Assembly (NCBI GenBank): GCA_036563665.1
Contig: DATCLY010000058.1
Coordinates: forward strand, 62,001-126,000
DNA from: FEN-1219 sp036563665
Lineage (GTDB): Bacteria; Pseudomonadota; Gammaproteobacteria; Steroidobacterales; Rariloculaceae
Direction of reading: 5' to 3'
DNA length: 64,000 nt
Positions 57,997-64,000 of the stretch are shown one piece after another. Each line of letters starts with the position of its first letter. Within the stretch, counting starts at the first letter, position 1. The notes beneath the pieces were generated by a model that saw only the letters and a list, made by a program, of their open reading frames with translations, was not told the origin of the DNA and made no database searches. Position numbers and translations under genes: made by a program.

Positions 57997-60866
57997 GCGC
58001 GGCTTTCCAGCCTTACCAACGAGCCCGGGATTTCGGCACTCCGCCGAGCCCGTCCACCCGCAAGGTCACGCTCACCATCGACGGTGAGACCGTGACCGTG
58101 CCGGAAGGCACCACGGTGCTGCGAGCCGCGGCGCTCGCGGGCATCAACATTCCCAAGCTCTGCGCCACCGACAGCCAGCAGCCGTTCGGCTCGTGCCGGC
58201 TGTGCCTCGTGGAGATCGAGGGGGCGAAGGGTCTGCCGGCCTCGTGTACCACCGAGGTGCGGGAGGGCATGCGGGTCACCACGCAGAGCGAGCGCGTGGC
58301 GCGCATCCGCCGCAACGTGATGGAGCTCTACATCTCCGATCACCCGCTCGACTGCCTCACCTGTCCCACCAACGGCGACTGCGAGCTGCAGGACATGGCC
58401 GGCGTCGTGGGCCTGCGCGAGGTGCGTTACGGCTACGAGGGCGCCAACCACTTCTCGCTCGAGAAGGACACGAGCAACCCGTATTTCACCTTCGATCCCA
58501 CCAAGTGCATCGTGTGCTCGCGCTGCGTGCGCGCCTGCGACGAGGTTCAAGGCACCTTCGCCCTCACGATCCAGGGCCGCGGCTTCGACTCGAAGGTGGC
58601 GGCGAGCCAGGATCAGCCGTTCCTCGACTCCGAGTGCGTGTCGTGCGGCGCTTGCGTGCAGGCGTGCCCCACGGCCACGCTGACCGAGAACTCGCTCATC
58701 GACCTGGGCGTCCCGGAGCACTACGTCATCACCACTTGCGCCTACTGCGGCGTCGGCTGCTCGTTCCGCGCGGAGATGAAGGGCCAGCAGGTGGTGCGCA
58801 TGGTGCCGAACAAGGACGGCCACGCGAACCACGGTCACTCCTGCGTGAAGGGGCGGTTCGCGTTCGGCTACGCCACGCACAAGGACCGGATCACGACGCC
58901 GATGATCCGCGAGTCGATCCACGACCCGTGGCGCGTGGTGTCGTGGGACGAGGCCATCTCGTTCGCCGCGAGCAAGCTCAAGGCCATCCAGCAGAAGTAC
59001 GGCAAGGACGCCATCGGCGGCATCACCTCCTCCCGCTGCACCAACGAGGAGACGTACCTCGTCCAGAAGCTCGTGCGCGCGGCGTTCGGCAACAACAACG
59101 TGGACACCTGCGCGCGCGTGTGTCACTCGCCCACGGGCTACGGGCTCAAGACCACGCTCGGCGAGTCGGCCGGCACCCAGGCATTCGACTCCGTCATGAA
59201 GGCGGACGTCATCATGGTGATCGGCGCGAACCCCACGGACGCGCACCCCGTGTTCGCCTCGCAGATGAAGCGCCGACTGCGCCAGGGCGCGAAGCTCATC
59301 GTCGTCGACCCGCGCGCCATCGACCTCGTGCGCTCGCCGCACATCGAGGCGGCCTATCACCTGCAGCTGCGCCCCGGCACGAACGTGGCGGTCCTGAACG
59401 CGATGGCCCACGTCGTGCTGTCCGAGGGGCTCGAGGACAAGGAATTCATCCGGCAGCGCTGCGACCTCGAGGCGTACGAGGACTGGCGCAAGTTCATTCT
59501 CGATCCGAGAAATTCGCCCGAGGCGCTCGAGGCCGAGAGCGGCGTGCCGGCGCAGCTGGTGCGCGAGGCCGCGCGGCTCTATGCGACGGTGCCGAACGCG
59601 GCCATCTACTATGGGCTCGGCGTCTCCGAGCACGCCCAGGGCTCCACCGCGGTCATGGCCATCGCCAACCTCGCCATGGTCACCGGCAACCTCGGCCGCG
59701 AAGGCGTGGGCGTGAACCCGCTGCGCGGGCAGAACAACGTGCAGGGATCGTGCGACATGGGCTCGTTCCCGCACGAGCTGCCGGGCTACCGCCACATCTC
59801 GGATCCGAACGTGCGCCGGCTCTTCAGCGAGGACTGGGGCGTGGAGCTCGTGCCCGAGCCCGGCTACCGGATCCCGAACATGTTCGACGCGGCCATCGCG
59901 GGCCGCTTCAAGGGGTTGTACGTGCAGGGCGAGGACGTGGCGCAGTCGGATCCCGACACGCAGCACGTCACGAAGGCGCTGTCGTCGCTCGAGTGCATGA
60001 TCGTGCAGGACCTGTTCCTCAACGAGACGGCGAAGTTCGCGCACGTGTTCTTACCCGGCTCGTCGTTCCTCGAGAAGGACGGCACGTTCACGAACGCAGA
60101 GCGGCGGATCTCGCCGGTGCGCAAGGTCATGGAGCCGCTGTCCGGCATGCAGGACTGGGAGATCACCCAGGCGCTCTCCAACGCCATGGGCTACCCCATG
60201 AACTACAGCCACCCGAGCGAGATCATGGACGAGATCGCCCGGCTCACGCCCACCTTCGCGGGCGTCACGTACGAGAAGCTCGAACGGCTCGGCAGCATCC
60301 AGTGGCCGTGCAACGAGAAGGCCGAGGAGGGCACGCCCACCATGCACGTCGAGGAGTTCGTGCGCGGCAAGGGCCTGTTCCGCGTGACGCCGTACGTGCC
60401 TACGGACGAGCGCACGACACCGATGTACCCGCTGCTCCTCACCACGGGCCGGATCCTCACGCAGTACAACGTGGGCGCGCAGACGCGCCGCACGGCCAAC
60501 GTCGCCTGGCACGACGAGGACGTGCTGGAGATCCACCCGCACGACGCGGAGCAGCGCGGCATCGAGGACGGCGACTGGGTCGGCCTGAAGAGCCGCGCCG
60601 GCGAGACGGTGCTGCGCGCCGTCATCACCGAGCGCGTGCAGCCGGGCGTGGTGTACACCACGTTCCACCATCCGGAGTCGGGCGCCAACGTCGTCACCAC
60701 GGACAACTCGGACTGGGCGACCAATTGTCCTGAGTACAAGGTCACGGCGGTGCAGGCGTACAAGGTGACGAAGCTGTCGGAGTGGCAGCAGAAGTACGAG
60801 CAGTTCACGGAGCGGCAGATCGAGCTCCTGAAACGCGCGAAGGCCGCCGAGGACGCCGTTTCCTAG
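57993..60866 (+). CDS. fdsA: Formate dehydrogenase alpha subunit (Mo-bis-MGD catalytic subunit)
   Basis: The ATG at 57993 gives 957 residues. In order: a 2Fe-2S ferredoxin domain (FGSCRLCLVEIEGAKGLPAS), a His-Cys cluster segment (DHPLDCLTCPTNGDCELQ), two 4Fe-4S motifs (CIVCSRCVRACDE and CVSCGACVQACPTATLTE), then the molybdopterin domain with CAYCGVGCSFRAEMKG. The Mo ligand is Cys377 in ARVCHSPTGYGL, not selenocysteine. It oxidises formate to CO2. Its first residues (SAAFQP) are encoded by DNA resembling the REP core. Confidence 0.97.
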   Translation: MSAAFQPYQRARDFGTPPSPSTRKVTLTIDGETVTVPEGTTVLRAAALAGINIPKLCATDSQQPFGSCRLCLVEIEGAKGLPASCTTEVREGMRVTTQSERVARIRRNVMELYISDHPLDCLTCPTNGDCELQDMAGVVGLREVRYGYEGANHFSLEKDTSNPYFTFDPTKCIVCSRCVRACDEVQGTFALTIQGRGFDSKVAASQDQPFLDSECVSCGACVQACPTATLTENSLIDLGVPEHYVITTCAYCGVGCSFRAEMKGQQVVRMVPNKDGHANHGHSCVKGRFAFGYATHKDRITTPMIRESIHDPWRVVSWDEAISFAASKLKAIQQKYGKDAIGGITSSRCTNEETYLVQKLVRAAFGNNNVDTCARVCHSPTGYGLKTTLGESAGTQAFDSVMKADVIMVIGANPTDAHPVFASQMKRRLRQGAKLIVVDPRAIDLVRSPHIEAAYHLQLRPGTNVAVLNAMAHVVLSEGLEDKEFIRQRCDLEAYEDWRKFILDPRNSPEALEAESGVPAQLVREAARLYATVPNAAIYYGLGVSEHAQGSTAVMAIANLAMVTGNLGREGVGVNPLRGQNNVQGSCDMGSFPHELPGYRHISDPNVRRLFSEDWGVELVPEPGYRIPNMFDAAIAGRFKGLYVQGEDVAQSDPDTQHVTKALSSLECMIVQDLFLNETAKFAHVFLPGSSFLEKDGTFTNAERRISPVRKVMEPLSGMQDWEITQALSNAMGYPMNYSHPSEIMDEIARLTPTFAGVTYEKLERLGSIQWPCNEKAEEGTPTMHVEEFVRGKGLFRVTPYVPTDERTTPMYPLLLTTGRILTQYNVGAQTRRTANVAWHDEDVLEIHPHDAEQRGIEDGDWVGLKSRAGETVLRAVITERVQPGVVYTTFHHPESGANVVTTDNSDWATNCPEYKVTAVQAYKVTKLSEWQQKYEQFTERQIELLKRAKAAEDAVS

Positions 60867-60871
60867 ACGCC

Positions 60872-61099
60872 ATGAAGCTCGAGAAGCTCGTCAAGATGGC
60901 GAATCAGATCGCCGCGAACTTGTCCTACGGCGACGAGGGGAAGGCGGCCGAAGGGGTCTGCGACCACCTGCGCCGGTTCTGGACACCCGACATGCGCGCC
61001 CAGATCATCGAGCACTACAGGCAAGGGGGCGCGGATCTGAGCCCGGTGGCCAAGGCCGGCGTCGCGAAGCTCGCCGAAAAGGAGACTCGGGCGGCCTAG
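60872..61099 (+). CDS. fdsD: Formate dehydrogenase delta subunit
   Basis: The ATG at 60872 gives 75 residues (KLEKLVKMANQIAANLSYGD, FWTPDMRAQIIEHYRQGG). This is the short FdsD-type protein that follows the catalytic genes in fds operons and is thought to help assembly or stability. It starts 5 nt after fdsA. Confidence 0.9.
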   Translation: MKLEKLVKMANQIAANLSYGDEGKAAEGVCDHLRRFWTPDMRAQIIEHYRQGGADLSPVAKAGVAKLAEKETRAA

Positions 61100-61135
61100 C
61101 GCGCGGGCGGGGCTTGGCCGCAGGCTCTTGTCGCG

Positions 61136-61343
61136 GTTGGGAGCGGCTTTCCGGCCGCGATCTTCGGCGTAGCCGCAGGGGCCCGGCCATGCAGACCCCC
61201 TTCCAGGAACGGCGTGAATACATCCCTGTAGCCTCGCGCGCGCGCGTCCCTGCGCGCGAGCGTCCTGGAAGGGGGTCTGCATGGCCGGGCCCGCCTCCTC
61301 GTCGCGAGAACGTGCGAAGATCGCGGCGAGAAAGCCGCTCCCA
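61136..61343. repeat. Nested inverted-repeat element R3 (complete), between fdsD and fdhD
   Basis: Outer arms 61137-61165 and 61314-61342 are inverted and carry the variant REP core GCGGCTTTCCGGCCGC. Inner arms 61178-61207 and 61262-61291 are a perfect 30-bp inverted repeat ending CCCCCTTCCAGGA. The centre has TGAATACATCCCTGTAG and a CTCGCGCGC/GCGCGCGAG hairpin. The right arm ends about 10 nt before the fdhD ATG, so the foldback lies in the fdhD leader. It fills most of the 253-nt gap. Confidence 0.88.
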
Positions 61344-61352
61344 CCGGAACGC

Positions 61353-62216
61353 ATGGCCGAGATGACGCAGCCCGCCAACCCGAGCGTGCGCCGCCTCGAG
61401 ATCGAGCGCGTGGGGCGGGGCGGCGGCACGGCCGCCGACGTCGTGGCCGCCGAGGAGCCCCTCGAGATCCGCCTGGGCTACTCGCGGCGCGACGGCAGCC
61501 GGGCCGAGGAGAGCATCTCGGTCACGATGCGCACGCCCGGGCACGACGCCGAGCTCGCCGTGGGCTTCCTGTTCACGGAAGGCATCGTGCGCTCGAGCGC
61601 CGAGGTCGAGGGCGTGGTGCCCCGCGGTCAGCCGTCGCCCGAGGGGCTCGTGAACGTGGTGCGCGTGGAGCTGCGGCCCGACGTCAGCGTGAACTTCGAG
61701 CGCCTGCAGCGGCACTTCTACACCACGTCGAGCTGCGGCGTGTGCGGCAAGGCGTCCCTCGAGGCGGTGGCCGTGCAGGGCGCCTACGACGTGCGCGGCG
61801 CCGGCTTCGCCATCCGCCACGATCTCCTGGGCACGCTGCCGCAAGCGCTGCAGCGCGAGCAGGCCGTGTTCGAGCAGACGGGCGGGCTGCACGCGTCGGG
61901 CCTGTTCGATGCGAACGGCCGCATCGTGCTCGTGCGCGAGGACGTGGGCCGGCACAACGCGCTCGACAAGCTGATCGGCCGCGCCCTCATGGACGGCCGC
62001 GTGCCGCTCGCGGACCACGGCATCGTCGTGAGCGGCCGGGCGAGCTTCGAGCTCATGCAGAAGGCGATGATGGCCGGCTGCCCGTTCGTCGCCGCTGTGG
62101 GAGCGCCGTCGTCGCTCGCGGTGGATCTCGCCCGCGAGTTCGGCATGACGCTCGTCGGGTTCCTCAAGGCCGACCGGTTCAACATCTACTCGCGGCCGGA
62201 CCGCGTGCTGCGCTAG
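61353..62216 (+). CDS. fdhD: Formate dehydrogenase accessory sulfurtransferase FdhD
   Basis: The ATG at 61353 gives 287 residues; ATG at 61362 is close by. The family cysteine motif is in YTTSSCGVCGKASLEAVAV, with AEEPLEIRLGYSRRDGSR and VREDVGRHNALDKLIGRALM also typical. FdhD passes sulfur from IscS to the Mo cofactor to make formate dehydrogenase active. It belongs with the fds genes but is separated by element R3, whose hairpin could lower or regulate its translation. Confidence 0.95.
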   Translation: MAEMTQPANPSVRRLEIERVGRGGGTAADVVAAEEPLEIRLGYSRRDGSRAEESISVTMRTPGHDAELAVGFLFTEGIVRSSAEVEGVVPRGQPSPEGLVNVVRVELRPDVSVNFERLQRHFYTTSSCGVCGKASLEAVAVQGAYDVRGAGFAIRHDLLGTLPQALQREQAVFEQTGGLHASGLFDANGRIVLVREDVGRHNALDKLIGRALMDGRVPLADHGIVVSGRASFELMQKAMMAGCPFVAAVGAPSSLAVDLAREFGMTLVGFLKADRFNIYSRPDRVLR

Positions 62217-62274
62217 ATGGCGCCGCGCGGCGGCCGCCAGTACACTGCGGCCCCCTCCACGCCGGGAGGCCGCC

Positions 62275-63636
62275 TTGACCAGGGTCACGGAGCTCGAATA
62301 CCGCGCCGATTCGGCCGAGCGCTTCGCGGCGCTGCTCGGCCGACCCTGGGCCGTGTTCCTCGACAGCGGCCCCGCGGCGGACCACCGCGACGGGCGCTAC
62401 GACGTCTTCTCCTGCGACCCGTATCTCACGCTCACCACGCGCGGCGGCATCACCGAGGTCGCCGACCGCTGGGGCGTGGAGCGGTCGGCGCGCGATCCGC
62501 TGGACCTGCTGCGCGAGCGCTTAGGCCCGCCCGCGCCGTCCGTCCGCGGGCTGCCGTTCGCGGGCGGCGCCATCGGCTACGTCGGCTACGACTACGCGCG
62601 GCGGCTCGAGCGCCTGCCGGCGCGCACCGTCGACGACGTGGCCATGCCCGACGTCGCCTTCGGCCTGTACGACTGGGCGGCCGTCGTCGACCATCGCGAG
62701 CGGCGCGCGTGGCTCGTGGGGCAGGGCCGCGACGAGCGCACGTTCGCGCGCTGGGACGCGCTCGTCGAGCGGCTGCAGAAGGCCCCCGCCCCGCGGGGCG
62801 GCTCGTTCGAGGTGCTCGAGCCGCCGCGCTCGGACTTCGACCGGGCGTCGTACGGCGAGGCGTTCCGGCGCGTGCAGGCGCACATTCGCGCAGGGGACTG
62901 CTACCAGATCAATCTCACGCAGCGCTTCGCGGCGCGCGTGGCGGGCGACCCCTGGCTCGCGTACGGGCGGCTGCGGCGCATCAACCCGGCGCCGTTCGCG
63001 GCGTTCCTCGATCTGCCCGACGGCGCCGTGCTCTGCTCGTCGCCCGAGCGCTTCCTGCGCGTGCGCGACGGGCACGTCGAGACGCGGCCGATCAAGGGCA
63101 CGCGGCCGCGGGATCCGGACCCCGTGCGCGACCGGCGCCTGGCCGAGCAGCTCCGCGCGAGCGCCAAGGATCGGGCCGAGAACGTCATGATCGTGGATCT
63201 GCTCCGCAACGACCTCGGCAAGAGCTGCGCGCCGGGCTCCGTGCTGGCGACGCGGCTCTTCGAGGTCGAGAGCTTCGCCACCGTTCACCACCTCGTCAGC
63301 ACGGTGGAGGGCCGGCTCGCCGCGGGCAAGGACGCCCTGGACGTGCTCCGCGGCTGCTTCCCCGGCGGCTCGATCACGGGCGCGCCCAAGGTGCGCGCCA
63401 TGCAGATCATCGAGGAGGTGGAGCGGCACCGGCGCAGCGTCTATTGCGGCGCGATCGGGTACGTGGGCTTCGACGGCGGCATGGACGTCAACATCGCGAT
63501 CCGCACGATGGTGCAGCACGCCGGGCACGTGTACGCCTGGGCGGGTGGCGGCATCGTCGCGGACTCCGAGGCCGACGCCGAGTATCAGGAAGCGCTCGAC
63601 AAGGTCGCCGCGCTGCTCGCGGTGCTGCGCCCCTGA
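62275..63636 (+). CDS. pabB: Aminodeoxychorismate synthase component I
   Basis: The start is TTG at 62275 with GGGAGG 6 nt before it. The 453-residue protein has the chorismate-using fold: DCYQINLTQRFAARVAGDPW, SSPERFLRVRDGHVETRPIK with KGTRPR, ENVMIVDLLRNDLGKSCAPG and CFPGGSITGAPKVRAMQIIE. It makes aminodeoxychorismate for folate synthesis with PabA. No pabA or pabC lies alongside. It resembles PabB more than TrpE in its length and motifs, but TrpE cannot be wholly excluded. Confidence 0.88.
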   Translation: MTRVTELEYRADSAERFAALLGRPWAVFLDSGPAADHRDGRYDVFSCDPYLTLTTRGGITEVADRWGVERSARDPLDLLRERLGPPAPSVRGLPFAGGAIGYVGYDYARRLERLPARTVDDVAMPDVAFGLYDWAAVVDHRERRAWLVGQGRDERTFARWDALVERLQKAPAPRGGSFEVLEPPRSDFDRASYGEAFRRVQAHIRAGDCYQINLTQRFAARVAGDPWLAYGRLRRINPAPFAAFLDLPDGAVLCSSPERFLRVRDGHVETRPIKGTRPRDPDPVRDRRLAEQLRASAKDRAENVMIVDLLRNDLGKSCAPGSVLATRLFEVESFATVHHLVSTVEGRLAAGKDALDVLRGCFPGGSITGAPKVRAMQIIEEVERHRRSVYCGAIGYVGFDGGMDVNIAIRTMVQHAGHVYAWAGGGIVADSEADAEYQEALDKVAALLAVLRP

Positions 63637-63696
63637 GCCGCCGCGGGCCGCGCTACGATGAGGGACGCCCGGCGGCGCCTCCGCGCCGCTCGCGGC

Positions 63697-64000
63697 ATGG
63701 AGGTGCTTCAGGCAGTGCGAATCGTCGTCCATCTCGAGCACGAAGTCCCGGCCTTCACGCCGTCGCCGCGGCAGGCCGAGGCGCTGCGGCAGGCGCTCGC
63801 CGCCCACGACGTGCGCATCTGCCGCGATCGCGACGCGTTCTTCGAGGGGCTGCCGGCCGCGGAGGCGGCCGTGGTGTGGGAGTTCGCGCCGGAGTGGTAC
63901 GAGCGTGCGCCGGCGCTCCGCCACGTGTTCACGCCGGCGGCCGGACGCGAGCGCGTGGCCGCCGATCCGCGGGGCCGCGTCGTGCCGACCTACGGCACGT
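63697..64000 (+). CDS. D-2-hydroxyacid dehydrogenase family protein (3' end outside window)
   Basis: The frame from ATG 63697 is open to the right edge (101 codons). The translation (IVVHLEHEVPAFTPSPRQAE, AAVVWEFAPEWYERAPALRH, VFTPAAGRERV) fits the N-terminal substrate domain of D-isomer-specific 2-hydroxyacid dehydrogenases. The NAD-binding and catalytic residues would lie beyond the window. Confidence 0.65.
   Translation, partial: MEVLQAVRIVVHLEHEVPAFTPSPRQAEALRQALAAHDVRICRDRDAFFEGLPAAEAAVVWEFAPEWYERAPALRHVFTPAAGRERVAADPRGRVVPTYGT

Noticed and set aside
57993..60866. Complex I subunit NuoG instead of formate dehydrogenase alpha
   Set aside because: The C-terminal half is a complete bis-MGD oxidoreductase with a Mo-ligand cysteine, and fdsD and fdhD follow; NuoE/F-like neighbours are normal in fds operons.
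1..64000. CRISPR arrays, tRNA or rRNA genes, phage or transposase genes
   Set aside because: None were seen. Repeats in the window are few and of the foldback kind, and no integrase or transposase frame stood out.

Overview
The window is a very GC-rich bacterial chromosome segment with dense, mostly gapless operons. The TorF-type porin, the FdsGBAD formate dehydrogenase, the hpn gene set and the REP-like repeats point to a proteobacterium, most likely a gammaproteobacterium. This is inferred from gene content, because no rRNA or other marker gene is present. I found 59 protein-coding genes (two cut by the window ends), one decayed gene, four copies of a REP-like repeat, and several promoter, operator and terminator candidates. 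I saw no tRNA, rRNA, CRISPR array, insertion sequence or prophage gene.

Layout. 1-7.0 kb: an envelope operon of two large TPR proteins, a small exported protein, an ExbB/TolQ-type motor, two ExbD/TolR-type proteins and a TonB-like protein. 7.0-13.0 kb: a GFA protein, an IMPase-family phosphatase, and a five-gene minus-strand operon (TIGR04282 and TIGR04283 glycosyltransferase-like proteins, TVP38, a MerA-like flavoenzyme, a radical SAM protein) in which every junction overlaps by 4 nt. 13.1-19.8 kb: a small conserved protein, a ferredoxin, a sigma-54-type nitrogen operon (porin, PII, AmtB), a standalone uppS with a winged-helix regulator and its membrane partner, an SDR and a MerC-like protein. 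20-36 kb: ModF-like ATPase, threonine dehydratase, single-chain indolepyruvate oxidoreductase, DksA-like protein, DUF72, MerR-TPR, Ku and LigD for end joining, an M2 peptidase, Apt and a sulfotransferase.

36-55 kb is the centrepiece. Divergent genes for farnesyl-PP synthase and a eukaryote-type squalene synthase open a 13-kb co-directional run: squalene synthase, hpnG, hpnN, hpnA, mevalonate-PP decarboxylase, phosphomevalonate kinase, a fused HMG-CoA reductase/mevalonate kinase, type I IPP isomerase, hpnH, hpnB and hpnM. HMG-CoA synthase lies 3.4 kb further on. Together they lead from HMG-CoA through IPP, FPP and squalene to side-chain-extended hopanoids and their transport. Thiolase and squalene-hopene cyclase are not in the window.

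55-64 kb: an NAD-dependent Mo formate dehydrogenase operon (fdsGBAD) followed by fdhD, with a repeat between them, then pabB and the start of a 2-hydroxyacid dehydrogenase.

The signals most worth a second look are the HMGR-mevalonate kinase fusion inside the mevalonate-hopanoid operon, the nested foldback REP elements, the glycosyltransferase/radical SAM operon, and the paired CTTTGTG-type operator sites.
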